Program-made: the position numbers and the translations under genes | NCBI RefSeq assembly: GCF_001046895.1 | Contig: NZ_CAQI01000051.1 | Span: forward strand, 44,929 to 108,928 | Direction: 5' to 3' | From: Pseudarthrobacter siccitolerans | Lineage (GTDB): Bacteria; Actinomycetota; Actinomycetes; Actinomycetales; Micrococcaceae | Length of the DNA stretch: 64,000 nucleotides | Notes under the pieces: generated by a model | The model's input: only the letters and a program-made list of their open reading frames with translations | Told to the model about the DNA's origin: nothing | The model's database searches: none | Shown here: piece after piece, positions 9,759-18,961 of the stretch | How positions within the stretch are numbered: the stretch's first letter is position 1 | Layout of the letters: each line of letters opens with the position of its first letter

Positions 9759-10660
9759 CAGGCAGCGCTCCTTTCAGCGGGCTCTTCGTCGGGGGCGGTG
9801 CCGTCCGGAAGGATCTTCCGGTGGCCGGAGTCCTGGGCCAGCCGGACCTCGTCGTGCAGGAGGGACCAGACCTGGTGGCGGTGTTCCACAAAGGCAGGGT
9901 GGGAGCGGATGTCCTCGCCGCCGTCCCGGTCCGGGATGTTGATGCCAACAATTTCCTTGAGCCGGCCCGGGCGGGCACTGAGCACTGCCACGCGCTGGCC
10001 GAGGTAGACGGCTTCGTCGATGCCGTGCGTGATGAACACGATGGTCTTGCCGGTGGCTTTCCAGATCCGCAGGAGCTCGTCCTGGAGCTGTTCGCGGGTC
10101 TGGGCGTCCAGGGCCGCGAAGGGTTCGTCCATCAGGAGGATGTCCGGCTCATAGGCGAGGCTCCTGGCGATGGCCACGCGCTGCTTCATACCGCCGGACA
10201 GTTCGTGCGGATACCGGTCCTCGAACCCGGCCAAGCCCACGAGGTCCAGGAATTCACTGGCTTTGGCGGCCCGCTCCTTCCTGGACAGCCCGCTGTTCTC
10301 GAGGCCGATGGAGACGTTGGCCGATGCCGTGCGCCAGGGAAACAGCGCGTACTGCTGGAAAACGACGGCCCGGTCCTGGCCGGGGCCTGTTACAGGCCTG
10401 CCGTCCACCAGGACGTTTCCGGAGGTTGGGCTGGACAGCCCGGCGAGCAGGTCCAGCAGGGTTGTTTTGCCGGAACCGCTTGGTCCCACCAGGGTGAGGA
10501 ATTCGCCGGCGGCGACGTCGAGGCTGAGATCGGACAGTGCTGTCAGGACGGACGCTTCCGCCTGCCGCCAGCCCGGCTTGCCCTTTCCCCTGCCCTGGCC
10601 CTTGGCCTGGCGGACCGCGAACTCCTTGGTCACGTTGCGAAGGCTGATCTTGGGAGTCAT
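9758..10660 (-). CDS. ABC transporter ATP-binding protein, sulfonate/taurine type (SsuB/TauB-like)
   Basis: A 300-residue ATPase with Walker A GPSGSGKTTLLDLLAG (about 63-78), signature LSGGMKQRVAIARSL (about 155-169), Walker B ILLMDEPFAALD and the switch histidine in VFITHGIDEA. Its length and the PFAALD motif are typical of the nitrate/sulfonate/taurine importer ATPases. It energises the permease encoded immediately downstream (ATGA overlap) and lies 3 bp after the binding-protein gene. The C-terminal extension of about 40 residues is ordinary for this group. Confidence 0.92.
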   Translation of the reverse strand: MTPKISLRNVTKEFAVRQAKGQGRGKGKPGWRQAEASVLTALSDLSLDVAAGEFLTLVGPSGSGKTTLLDLLAGLSSPTSGNVLVDGRPVTGPGQDRAVVFQQYALFPWRTASANVSIGLENSGLSRKERAAKASEFLDLVGLAGFEDRYPHELSGGMKQRVAIARSLAYEPDILLMDEPFAALDAQTREQLQDELLRIWKATGKTIVFITHGIDEAVYLGQRVAVLSARPGRLKEIVGINIPDRDGGEDIRSHPAFVEHRHQVWSLLHDEVRLAQDSGHRKILPDGTAPDEEPAERSAA

Positions 10661-10663
10661 CTT

Positions 10664-11746
10664 TTATCCTTTGGAAGTTGCTGCCGGCGCGGAGTTTTCC
10701 AGCAGGTTGAACTCGTTGGTGTAGAGCTTTGCGGTGTCCAGGGCGCCGTTGATGATCCCGGCGGACTTCAGGTAGTCCTCCCACCGGGTGAAGTCCTGGT
10801 CCTGGATCCGTCCGCCGGGTGAGGCCACACCCACGCTCTTCCAGTACTTAAGTGCTTCGGTGCTCTCATTCCGGCCGCGCTTGGCGATGATCTCCTCGAA
10901 CTTGGCAATCACCTGCTCGCGCGGGGTGGTGCGCTCCCATTCGATGGCCTTGGCCACCCCCGTCACTACGGTGCGGCTGGTTTCGGGGTTCTTCGCGATG
11001 AAGTCCTTGCGCAGGACATACTGGCCGGCGTCGAACGGTCCCCCAATGACCCCGACGTCGGTGAACAGGGCGCGGATGCCGCCCTCGGCGAGCGCGCGGT
11101 CCTGGAGGACGCCGCCCAGGGTGCCCACATCCACCTGTTTCTTGCGGAGCGCCACCTCGGTTTCGTTGGGCGGCACCACAACGAGTTGGACCTGCTTGAT
11201 CTCCTCGGGCGTGAGTCCGCTGTTTTTCAGGTAGGTGGTGATGACCGCTTCGTGGTGGGCGCCGAGTGTGTTGACGGCGACTTTCTTGCCGATCAGGTCC
11301 CTGGGGGTTTTGATCGGGCTTCCTTCCTCCACGTAGTACCCGGTGAAGGTGTCCTTGTCCTCGCCGTAGTAGTTGATGACCGCCTGGACCGGGGCGCCGG
11401 CCTCGATCAGCTTGATCACGGCACCGGTAAACGCGCCGCCAATGTCCGTCTGGTCCGTGGCGACGGACTGGATGCTTTGGGGGCCGCTGGTGGTGTTGCT
11501 GACCCATTCGAGCTTGACGTCGCCCAGGTAGCCGAGATCTTCAGCCACTTCCAGCAGTGCGACGCTGTTGGGCGAACCCTGGTAACGGACGGTTTTAGTT
11601 TCCGTGCCGCCACTCGTCCCGCCCTGCTGGGCCGTCGCCGGCCCGCCGCACCCTGACAGCGCCAGCGTGAGTGCCGCGGCGGCAGCGATGGCTGCTGCCA
11701 CGCCGGCGGCGGGGCGGTGCCTTTTGGAGAGGAGTCCGTTTTTCAT
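10664..11746 (-). CDS. Sulfonate/taurine-type substrate-binding lipoprotein (SsuA-like)
   Basis: A 360-residue extracytoplasmic binding protein. A basic start and hydrophobic stretch end in the lipobox LSGC (near residue 33), so it should be lipid-anchored on the outer face of the membrane. The mature part reads as an SsuA/THI5-like domain (VRYQGSPNSVALLEVAEDLGY, then TDIGGAFTGAVIKLIEAGAP). It is the first gene of the four-gene operon 11746 to 7885 and presents the organosulfur substrate to the permease. Assignment to sulfonates rather than another small anion rests on the TauD partner. The 460 bp upstream probably carry the operon promoter. Confidence 0.88.
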   Translation of the reverse strand: MKNGLLSKRHRPAAGVAAAIAAAAALTLALSGCGGPATAQQGGTSGGTETKTVRYQGSPNSVALLEVAEDLGYLGDVKLEWVSNTTSGPQSIQSVATDQTDIGGAFTGAVIKLIEAGAPVQAVINYYGEDKDTFTGYYVEEGSPIKTPRDLIGKKVAVNTLGAHHEAVITTYLKNSGLTPEEIKQVQLVVVPPNETEVALRKKQVDVGTLGGVLQDRALAEGGIRALFTDVGVIGGPFDAGQYVLRKDFIAKNPETSRTVVTGVAKAIEWERTTPREQVIAKFEEIIAKRGRNESTEALKYWKSVGVASPGGRIQDQDFTRWEDYLKSAGIINGALDTAKLYTNEFNLLENSAPAATSKG

Positions 11747-12208
11747 GATGCTGTTCTTTCTGCTGTTCGTTGGGGACCGGTGCAGTTAGGGATCCGGGCC
11801 GGGCTGGCCGTGCCGGGCTGGCCGTGGGGACAACTAGAACAGGAAAGATTCCGGGGCAGAAGAGGCGGGTTAACCGCAGGAAACCCGGGGAAATTGCAGG
11901 ACGTGCAGCGTCACGGGACGTTCCATGTGGTTGCCTGCTGACATGGTGGGACATGCAGGGCCACATACGGAAACGCCGGTTAATGCCCGGTAAGGAAAAC
12001 GCTCCACGCAAGGTCACATGCGGCCACGTGATGTCCCGCCGCGACTTCAGGGCGCAATGAACAGGGCGTGCGGGCGGCCGAATCCACGGGGCTCGCGAGC
12101 CCCGGCGCAAGTCACAGCGGCCGCACCGGCCCACCGCCGTGCTCGGAAGTCAGAATATTTCTGCCGGAAGCGCCGCAGTGTTACAGACCCGCGCCCTCAC
12201 GCAGCCCT
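11747..12208 (-). promoter_or_regulatory. Non-coding leader of the sulfonate operon
   Basis: About 460 bp with no convincing gene. Short CATG-centred words cluster between about 11920 and 12035 (CCATGTGG, ACATGGTGGGACATGC, TCACATGCGGCCACGTGATG) and could be regulator half-sites, but they do not form one clear long palindrome. I could not assign -35/-10 boxes. Confidence 0.35.
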
Positions 12209-12271
12209 GAGTTTTTGTCCAGGTATGCAGGCTTGGGAGGCCTCGAACCCTGCATATCTGGACAAAAACTC
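12209..12271. repeat. Dispersed palindromic repeat, copy 2
   Basis: The left arm 12209-12230 (GAGTTTTTGTCCAGGTATGC...) pairs with the right arm 12250-12271 (...ATATCTGGACAAAAACTC) over 22 bp with one mismatch, around a 19-nt spacer. It sits 6 bp beyond the stop of the leftward FAD/NAD(P)-binding protein gene. Confidence 0.9.
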
Positions 12272-12277
12272 CACGGG

Positions 12278-14218
12278 TCAGGAGTCCAGGATGGCGCCCG
12301 CGATTTCGTCAGCGTCGCGCAGGGTCCGCTGGCCGCTGCGGTAGTTCGGCCCGCCGGGCTGGAAGGCCTCGGCGGCGATGGCGGTGCCCCACTGGACCGA
12401 GGAGAGCTGCAGCCCCAGCACGTACAGCCCCTCCGTCACGGATCCGTTGGCTGCCAGGGGCCGGTACGGGTGCGGCACAACATCCAGGCCGGTGGACTGC
12501 ACGGGGGCGCCCTCCACGGTCATCATGAGCCGCGGCCGCACTAGCCCGTCCGCCAGCAACTGCTCCAGGACCGGCGAATCGTTGGCGGAGACCCTGTTGC
12601 CGGGCGCCAGCGCTTCCACCATGGTCTTTGCCGTTACCGGGGCAGCGGCGACCCAGGGCGAAGCCGCCGTGAAGACGCCGTTTTTCCGGTCCACCGCGAA
12701 CTTGGGGTCGGGCCCCACAAAGCTGACTACGCCTGCCTTGGCCAGCGCCGCGAGCTGCTCGGCACGCAGGGCGGGCGGCCCGCTGGCCAGCCCCTCCACG
12801 AACGACTCGAACCAGCCACGCAATCCAGCCACCCAGGATTCGTCGGTGATGCCGCCGTCGGCCACTGCTGCCTTCAGGACGGCGCGTCCGTGGTGGAGGG
12901 CACCGATAGCCATCTTGACGGGGTCGTCCTCGCCGAGCGCGGACCGGCGGGCATCGTCCAGCAGGTAGTCCACGACGGCGGCGTCCAGTTCGGTGCGCGA
13001 AGCAAACGAGCGTCCGGCCAGGGGCCCGGCCAGACCAGGCAGGTCCAGCCGGTGCCGCGGGCCCACGTGGACGGCGAGCACGCTTTCCACGCTGTCCTCC
13101 CAGTTCGCTGCGCTGTGCGCGTGCGGATGGAGGGCTTCGTCCAGCGCGGCAAGGAAGGCCGCGGAGTCAGGTACGGCGTTCGGCTGCGAGCGCACCAGGG
13201 TTGAGTAGTACGCCCAAAGCGCATCGCGGTGCAGGAGCGGCCAGAAATCGTGGTCGAATGCCGGGCGGATACCGGCGGTGCGGAAGCGTTCCAGCGCCGC
13301 CTCCGTGAAGTACCGCAGGGTGACCGACTCCGGGTAGTAGCCGTTCAGGGCCGCTTTGGCGCGGTACGGCGTTCCGCGGCGGGATGCGGCGATGATGTGC
13401 GGTTCCTGGCCGGAGGGCTCGTAGCGGAACCCCGTGCCGTTGCTGAGGAATTTTCCGCCGCGGCCCTCGGTCAGCTGGACCATGGTATCGAAGAAGTTCA
13501 GGCCCATGCCCCGGACCAGCACGGGTTCGCCGGAAGGAATCCGGGACCAGTCCACGTCCGCAGGCACGGCCGGCGGCAGGTACTGCAGTCCCAATTGCTC
13601 CGCCGCGGCCTGCAGCTCCCGCTGTTCGGGGTTCAGCCGGGACGGGATGTGGCCCAGCGCCAGCACCACGGAGCCGGTGCGCAGCGTCGTTCCGGTGGCC
13701 AGGCCGACGTCGAACGTTCCGTCCCCCGAGGGGCGCACCGACAACGCGGTCGTTTCGTGGAAGTCGATGCTGACACCGTCGGGCAGGTTGCTCATCAGTT
13801 CCTCCACAATGCCGCGGAGGTAGCGGCCGTAAAGGGCGCGGCTGGGGAAATCGGCGGCTTCCAGGACGGCCAGCTCTGCGAGCTCTTCCTCGGTCAGGGA
13901 GGGCGCGGGGTTGCGCCGCTGCCGGGCCCGCCACTGTTCGAAGGTGGTGCCGGCGATGGGCGGGGCCAGGTCAGGGTCCTCGGGGATCAGTGTGGGATAG
14001 AAGGACTGGGTGTTCATCAGGAACAGCCGGGACTGCTGCGGCTGCCACACGTGCCCGGGGCCCGCGGGATAGGGATCGACCACATCGATGTGGAGGCGCA
14101 CCGGGCCGGACCTGGAAGCGTTCCGCGCCGCGCAACGGGCCAGCAGGCGTTCCAGGACGCTGGTGCCCCGCGGACCTGCCCCGATGATGGCGGTCCGGAT
14201 GCTTTGCGTTATTTCCAC
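12278..14218 (-). CDS. FAD/NAD(P)-binding protein (COG4529-like)
   Basis: A 646-residue flavoprotein starting at a GTG (VEITQSIRTAIIGAGPRGTS), with the dinucleotide-binding glycine motif GAGPRG at the very N-terminus. A second conserved region contains NTQSFYPTL and the segment VVLALGHIPSRLNPEQREL (about 185-205). Members of this group are annotated as FAD-NAD(P)-binding proteins, related to lysine/ornithine N-monooxygenase folds; the substrate is generally unknown. The start is placed at 14218 because the Rossmann motif begins directly after it and the frame upstream would overlap the divergent peptidase gene. The intergenic divergent promoter region is only 85 bp. Confidence 0.8.
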   Translation of the reverse strand: MEITQSIRTAIIGAGPRGTSVLERLLARCAARNASRSGPVRLHIDVVDPYPAGPGHVWQPQQSRLFLMNTQSFYPTLIPEDPDLAPPIAGTTFEQWRARQRRNPAPSLTEEELAELAVLEAADFPSRALYGRYLRGIVEELMSNLPDGVSIDFHETTALSVRPSGDGTFDVGLATGTTLRTGSVVLALGHIPSRLNPEQRELQAAAEQLGLQYLPPAVPADVDWSRIPSGEPVLVRGMGLNFFDTMVQLTEGRGGKFLSNGTGFRYEPSGQEPHIIAASRRGTPYRAKAALNGYYPESVTLRYFTEAALERFRTAGIRPAFDHDFWPLLHRDALWAYYSTLVRSQPNAVPDSAAFLAALDEALHPHAHSAANWEDSVESVLAVHVGPRHRLDLPGLAGPLAGRSFASRTELDAAVVDYLLDDARRSALGEDDPVKMAIGALHHGRAVLKAAVADGGITDESWVAGLRGWFESFVEGLASGPPALRAEQLAALAKAGVVSFVGPDPKFAVDRKNGVFTAASPWVAAAPVTAKTMVEALAPGNRVSANDSPVLEQLLADGLVRPRLMMTVEGAPVQSTGLDVVPHPYRPLAANGSVTEGLYVLGLQLSSVQWGTAIAAEAFQPGGPNYRSGQRTLRDADEIAGAILDS

Positions 14219-14303
14219 GGCATCCAGCGTACGGGCTGGAAACAAAGTATGCGCCGGGCGCTTGACTTGCCAGCCGTCTGCCGATGTTGTTTGGATGGGG
14301 CGC

Positions 14304-16544
14304 ATGACCACCACTGCAGCTGATCCAGCGCCCGCCCCCGGTTTCGGCAACACCTCCGGCACCGACCCGCAGGGCATCGCGCCCGAGCCCACGGACGAGA
14401 ACGTCTGGCTTGAGGACATCTACGGCGAGGAGCAGCTTGCCTGGGTGAAAGAGCAGAACTCCCGCACGGAGGACCTGCTGGAGGACGCCGATTACGTGCA
14501 GCTGGAGGGCAGCATCCTGGAGGTGCTGGACTCTACGGACCGGATCGCCATGGCGGGCAAGCGCGGCGACTGGTACTACAACTTCTGGAAGGACCGGCAG
14601 AACCCGAAGGGCCTCTGGCGCCGCACCACGTGGGAGAGCTACTGCACGGATGCCCCGGACTGGGACGTCCTGCTGGACGTCGACGCCCTGTCCGCCGCTG
14701 AAGGCGAGGAATGGGTCTTCCACGGCGCAACCTTCCTCCGCCCGGCCGCCGGTGAGCCCTACCGGCACGCGCTGCTGGCTTTGTCCCCCGACGGCGGCGA
14801 CGCCAACCGGTACCGGGAATTCGACGTCGAAACGCGGACCTTCGTGGACCCGGCGCAGAATGGCTTTGACCTGCCGACGGCGAAGGGCCACGTCTCGTGG
14901 CTGGACGCGGACACGCTCCTGGTGGCCTCCACGGCAGAGGGACTTCCGCGGACGGCTTCCTCCTACGCCCGCACCGCCGTCACCCTGAAGCGCGGCGGAT
15001 CGCTGCCCGGCGCACCCCGCCTGTTTGAGGTGCCCGAGAACCACATGATGGCCGTGGTGGCGCATGACTCGACGCCCGGCTTCGAACGGACCTTCGCCGT
15101 TGACTACATCGATTTCTACAACCGCACCAACGCGGTGCTGCGGGATGGCTCCTGGGTGGTGATTGATGTTCCCACCGACGTCAACGTCAGCGCCCACCGC
15201 GAGTGGCTGCTGTTCCGGCCCCAGCAGGACTGGGTGCTCGACGGCGCCACGTACCCGGCCGGTTCGCTCCTCGCTGCTCCGTTTGAGGACTACCTGGCGG
15301 GCTCGCGGAAGGTTTCGGTGCTGTTCACGCCCGATGCCAACACGTCCCTGCAGTCCTGGAGCTGGACCCGGAATTTCCTGCTCCTGAATCTCCTGAAGGA
15401 CGTGTCCTCCGAGATCCGGGTGCTTGATCCGTCGCGGCCCGGCGCATCCCCGCAGGCGGCCTGGGAGTCTTCGCTGCTCGATGCCTGCCCGCCGCTGCAC
15501 GACGTCAACGCCTACGCCGTGGACGACGAAGACGAGGCCGACGGCGGCGCGGGCGACGACTTCTGGCTCGTCGCCACGGGCTTCACCACCCCCAGCACCC
15601 TGATGCGGGGCACTGTGGAGCGCGCCGCTGACGGGACCAGTGGAGTGGTGAGCCGGCACGCCGTAGTGAAGACGTCGCCGTCGTTTTTTGCCGACGAAAA
15701 CTATGAAGTGCAGCAGCATTTCGCCGTGTCCGACGACGGCACCCGGGTTCCCTACTTCCAGGTGGCCTCGCGGGACCTGGCCCTGGATGGACAGAACCCC
15801 ACGCAGCTTTCCGGGTACGGCGGCTTCGAGGTCTCCCGCACTCCCGCGTACAGCGGCACGGTGGGCAGGGCGTGGCTGGAGCGCCGGACATCCCTGTCCG
15901 CCGGCGCCGACGGCGATACGCACTCGCGGGGCGGCGTATATGTGGTGGCGAACATCCGGGGCGGCGGCGAGTACGGGCCGGCTTGGCACCGGGCAGCCCT
16001 GCAGGAGAACCGGCACAAGGCGTACCAGGACTTCGCCGCCGTAGCCCGGCACCTCATCTCCCGCGGGGTCACCTCCCCGGAGCGTTTGGGCTGCGTGGGC
16101 GGGTCCAACGGCGGGCTTCTGGTGGGAAACATGCTGACCCAGTACCCGGAACTGTTCGGGGCTGTGTCCTGCGGCGTGCCGCTGCTGGATATGCGCCGCT
16201 ACACCAGGCTTTCCGCGGGCCACTCCTGGATCGCCGAGTACGGCGACCCGGATGTTCCGGAGCAGTGGGAGTACATCCGCACTTTTTCTCCGTACCACCT
16301 GCTCAAGGACGGGGTGGAGTACCCGGAAGCGTTTATCTGGACCGCCACCTCGGATGACAGGGTGGGCCCGGTGCAGGCGCGCAAAATGGCTGCCCGGATG
16401 CTTGCCATGGGCATCCCCAACGTCTGGTTCCACGAAGCGCTGGAGGGCGGGCACGCCGGAGCCTCGGACAACCGGCAGGCCGCTGCACTGCAGGCCCGCA
16501 GCCACCATTTCCTGTGGAAGGCGCTGGCCGGCGGGGCCTCGTAG
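14304..16544 (+). CDS. Prolyl oligopeptidase-family serine peptidase (S9A)
   Basis: A 746-residue enzyme with an N-terminal beta-propeller region (about 30-440) and a C-terminal alpha/beta-hydrolase domain. The catalytic serine is in GCVGGSNGGLLVGNML (near 605), the aspartate in TATSDDRVGP and the histidine in EGGHAGASD. The segment VANIRGGGEYGPAWHRAALQ is typical of the family. It cleaves short proline-containing peptides and is probably cytosolic, as no signal peptide is seen. The ATG at 14304 is preceded by GGATGGGG. It is transcribed divergently from the FAD-binding protein gene. Confidence 0.93.
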   Translation: MTTTAADPAPAPGFGNTSGTDPQGIAPEPTDENVWLEDIYGEEQLAWVKEQNSRTEDLLEDADYVQLEGSILEVLDSTDRIAMAGKRGDWYYNFWKDRQNPKGLWRRTTWESYCTDAPDWDVLLDVDALSAAEGEEWVFHGATFLRPAAGEPYRHALLALSPDGGDANRYREFDVETRTFVDPAQNGFDLPTAKGHVSWLDADTLLVASTAEGLPRTASSYARTAVTLKRGGSLPGAPRLFEVPENHMMAVVAHDSTPGFERTFAVDYIDFYNRTNAVLRDGSWVVIDVPTDVNVSAHREWLLFRPQQDWVLDGATYPAGSLLAAPFEDYLAGSRKVSVLFTPDANTSLQSWSWTRNFLLLNLLKDVSSEIRVLDPSRPGASPQAAWESSLLDACPPLHDVNAYAVDDEDEADGGAGDDFWLVATGFTTPSTLMRGTVERAADGTSGVVSRHAVVKTSPSFFADENYEVQQHFAVSDDGTRVPYFQVASRDLALDGQNPTQLSGYGGFEVSRTPAYSGTVGRAWLERRTSLSAGADGDTHSRGGVYVVANIRGGGEYGPAWHRAALQENRHKAYQDFAAVARHLISRGVTSPERLGCVGGSNGGLLVGNMLTQYPELFGAVSCGVPLLDMRRYTRLSAGHSWIAEYGDPDVPEQWEYIRTFSPYHLLKDGVEYPEAFIWTATSDDRVGPVQARKMAARMLAMGIPNVWFHEALEGGHAGASDNRQAAALQARSHHFLWKALAGGAS

Positions 16545-16546
16545 CC

Positions 16547-17071
16547 TTGGCACTGGCGGTGCGCCGGGCTGCGGCAGGCGATGTGGAGCAGTTGGCGGAG
16601 GTGCATGTCCGCTGCTGGCAGGAGACTTACCGCGGCATGTTGTCCGGAGAGTTCCTTGCGTCGCAGAACCGCGCTTCCCGGCTGCCCCTCTGGCGCCACC
16701 TGCTGGAGGCTGCCGAGCCGGCGGACGCCTGGGTGGCAACCGACGCCGGCACCGTAGTGGGATTCGCCGGCGTCCGGCGGGAGCCGGGCGCTGCTTCGCA
16801 CGGCTTCGTTCCGCCGTCGTCCGGCGACCTGGAACTGTGGGGGTTGTACCTGTTGGCGTCACACCAGGGGCAGGGCCTGGGGCGCCGGCTCCTTGAGGCC
16901 GCGCTGGATGGTGAGGCTGCGAGCCTGTGGGTGGCGGCGGACAATGCGCGGGCCATCAGTTTTTACGGGCACTTCGGTTTTGCCCCCGACGGCGCCGCGG
17001 ACGTCATCCCGGAGTGGGAGAACCTGCGGGAAATCAGGATGGTACGGCCCCGGCAGGCGGCCCTTCGCTAG
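16547..17071 (+). CDS. GNAT-family N-acetyltransferase
   Basis: A roughly 174-residue acyl-CoA N-acyltransferase. The acetyl-CoA-binding stretch LYLLASHQGQGLGRRLLEAA (Q-x-x-G-x-G/A) is clear near 105-125, and the fold ends with the usual FYGHFGF region. The substrate is unknown. The start is uncertain: no ATG is available, so TTG 16547 (2 nt after the peptidase stop) and GTG 16559 are the candidates, both placing the domain at the N-terminus. It is probably co-transcribed with the peptidase. A hairpin terminator follows 20 bp after the stop. Confidence 0.8.
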   Translation: MALAVRRAAAGDVEQLAEVHVRCWQETYRGMLSGEFLASQNRASRLPLWRHLLEAAEPADAWVATDAGTVVGFAGVRREPGAASHGFVPPSSGDLELWGLYLLASHQGQGLGRRLLEAALDGEAASLWVAADNARAISFYGHFGFAPDGAADVIPEWENLREIRMVRPRQAALR

Positions 17072-17091
17072 TTCCCGTCCCTCCTTCCGGC

Positions 17092-17117
17092 GGCCCCCGG
17101 AGTGCTTTTCGGGGGCC
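17092..17117 (+). terminator. Hairpin after the GNAT gene
   Basis: GGCCCCCG (17092-17099) pairs with CGGGGGCC (17110-17117) around a T-containing loop. It is the likely end of the peptidase-GNAT transcript. Confidence 0.6.
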
Positions 17118-17181
17118 CGGTGACCCGTTTTGCACTGGGTGCCCGGATCTGCGTATCCTTGGTGGGCTAGGAATAGCAATT

Positions 17182-17269
17182 GGAGACGTGCCAGAGCGGC
17201 CGAATGGGCTTCACTGCTAATGAAGTGTGGGGCACAACTCCACCGGGGGTTCAAATCCCCCCGTCTCCG
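17182..17269 (+). tRNA. tRNA-Ser (anticodon GCU)
   Basis: An 88-nt class II tRNA with acceptor stem GGAGACG/CGTCTCC, discriminator G and a long variable arm. The anticodon loop CTGCTAA gives anticodon GCT. CCA is not encoded. Confidence 0.95.
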
Positions 17270-17274
17270 CGTTT

Positions 17275-17301
17275 GGCCCCGGTCCCTGACCGGGGCCTTT
17301 T
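17275..17301 (+). terminator. Rho-independent terminator after tRNA-Ser(GCU)
   Basis: GGCCCCGGTC (17275-17284) and GACCGGGGCC (17288-17297) form a perfect 10-bp stem with a 3-nt loop, followed by TTTT. Confidence 0.9.
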
Positions 17302-17472
17302 GCGTATCCGGGGATTTGCCTACCCGGGGCGCAGGATCTCCGGGGTAGCGGGCCAGGTTAGCGGCCCTGTAGCGAGCTGGGTAGCGGCCCGGATCTTTCT
17401 TCCAGCATCCGTCCCCGTCCGGGGAACGGACAGCTGAGGTTCCGCGGACCGCGGCGGTGGCAGGATGGGCAG

Positions 17473-18906
17473 ATGGCAGCAAGCAACACGGTGGGCGAGG
17501 CGTCCGGCACCACCCACGCATGGAGCCCCCGCCTGGCACTGCTGGTGGCGGCCACCTTCTTTATGGAGTTCCTCGACGGCACGGTCCTCACTACGGCGAT
17601 CCCCAACATCGCCGCGGACTTCCACGTCCCGGCGGCGGACGTGAACATCACAATGACGGCGTACCTGCTGACCGTTGCCATGGGCATTCCGCTCAGCGGC
17701 TGGCTGGCGGAACGGTTCGGGGCTCGCCGCGTTTTCTGCCTGGCGATCGCGATTTTCACCGTCGCCTCGCTGGCATGTTCGTTGAGCGCGGACTTGACTG
17801 CCCTGACCCTCAGCCGGGTGGCCCAGGGGTTCGGCGGCGCCATGATGGTTCCGGTGGGCACCCTCCTGGTCCTTCGCGGCACGCCCAAGGCAGACCTGCT
17901 CCGCGCCACGGCATTCCTGGTGTGGCCCGGGCTCCTGGCACCCGTCCTGGCCCCTCTGGTGGGCGGCGCCCTGACCACCTACCTGTCCTGGCACTGGATC
18001 TTCCTGATCAACCTCCCGCTCGGTGTTGCCGCGTTTATTGCCGCCCTCCGGCTGGTCCCGTCAGTGTCCGGAGATCCCGGCCGGCGGCTGGACTGGCTGG
18101 GGTTGTTCCTCACCACCCTGGGCGTGGGTGCCCTGGTGGTGGGACTCGAGCTGGTGAGCACCCACCCCGGCGCACCATGGGCTGCCCTGAGTGCCGGAGG
18201 CGGTGCGGTGTTCCTTGCCTGCGCTGTCCTGTGGATGCGCCGGACCCGCAACCCGCTCTTTGACCTTGGCGTGTTCAGCACCCGCACTTTCCGGGCGATG
18301 GCAACCGGCGGGTTCGCCTACCGGTTGACCATCAGCTCGGTTCCTTTCCTGCTGCCGCTGATGTTCCAGGCCGGCTTCGGCTGGTCCCCGCTGCACGCCG
18401 GAGCGATGGTGGCGGCTGTGTTCATCGGCAACATCGGCATCAAACCGGCCACAACACCGCTGATCCGGCGCTTCGGCTTCCGTGCGATGCTGGTGTTTGC
18501 TTCGCTGGCTTCCGCGGCTACCTTCGCGCTCTGCGCACTGCTGACGGCCGAAACTCCCCAGGCAGTCACTTTTGCCCTGCTGGTTTGCAGCGGCGCCTTC
18601 CGCTCCATCGGCTTCTCCGCCTATGCCTCCGTGCAGTACGCGGACATCGCGCCCGCGCAGCTGACATCCGCGAACACGGTGTCCGCCACCCTCGTGCAGC
18701 TCGCCACCGGCGCCGGCATTGCCGTGGGCGCGCTGCTGATCCGGGTGTTCGACGGACTGGGCACCTTTCCCGGCGACACTGCCGGACCATTCCGCGGGGC
18801 TTTCCTCGCGATGACGGTGCTGATGCTCGCAAGCACGGCAGACAGCCTCTTCCTGCCACGCCATGCCGGGGCGGAAGTCAGCCAGTGCAAGGCCCAGCGG
18901 GTCTAA
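17473..18906 (+). CDS. MFS transporter, DHA2-like drug:H+ antiporter
   Basis: A 477-residue polytopic membrane protein with 12 to 14 predicted helices. Motif D1-like text LDGTVLTTAIPNIAADF in helix 1 and the motif A loop GWLAERFGARRVF between helices 2 and 3 mark the EmrB/QacA (DHA2) group of proton-driven exporters. GGATGGGCAG lies just upstream of the ATG. It is monocistronic, separated from the convergent recQ-like gene by 55 bp. Family substrates include dyes, antibiotics and siderophores; the actual substrate cannot be read from the sequence. Confidence 0.88.
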   Translation: MAASNTVGEASGTTHAWSPRLALLVAATFFMEFLDGTVLTTAIPNIAADFHVPAADVNITMTAYLLTVAMGIPLSGWLAERFGARRVFCLAIAIFTVASLACSLSADLTALTLSRVAQGFGGAMMVPVGTLLVLRGTPKADLLRATAFLVWPGLLAPVLAPLVGGALTTYLSWHWIFLINLPLGVAAFIAALRLVPSVSGDPGRRLDWLGLFLTTLGVGALVVGLELVSTHPGAPWAALSAGGGAVFLACAVLWMRRTRNPLFDLGVFSTRTFRAMATGGFAYRLTISSVPFLLPLMFQAGFGWSPLHAGAMVAAVFIGNIGIKPATTPLIRRFGFRAMLVFASLASAATFALCALLTAETPQAVTFALLVCSGAFRSIGFSAYASVQYADIAPAQLTSANTVSATLVQLATGAGIAVGALLIRVFDGLGTFPGDTAGPFRGAFLAMTVLMLASTADSLFLPRHAGAEVSQCKAQRV

Positions 18907-18961
18907 GCCGGCTTTACCAGCCGGCGCGGTCACCCTGTCCCACCCGACCGCAGCCCTTGCC

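Noticed and set aside
9431..10822. 463-codon plus-strand frame across the ABC transporter genes
   Set aside because: Overlaps three genes with intact transporter motifs; composition is typical of an antisense frame.
11770..12060. 96-codon plus-strand frame upstream of the sulfonate operon
   Set aside because: Arg/Gly-rich, no ribosome-binding site or domain; more likely promoter/leader DNA.
13971..16862. 963-codon open frame on the minus strand opposite the prolyl oligopeptidase
   Set aside because: It is an antisense shadow of a high-GC gene: no recognisable domain, Arg/Pro/Gly-rich text, and complete overlap with a well-supported peptidase on the plus strand.
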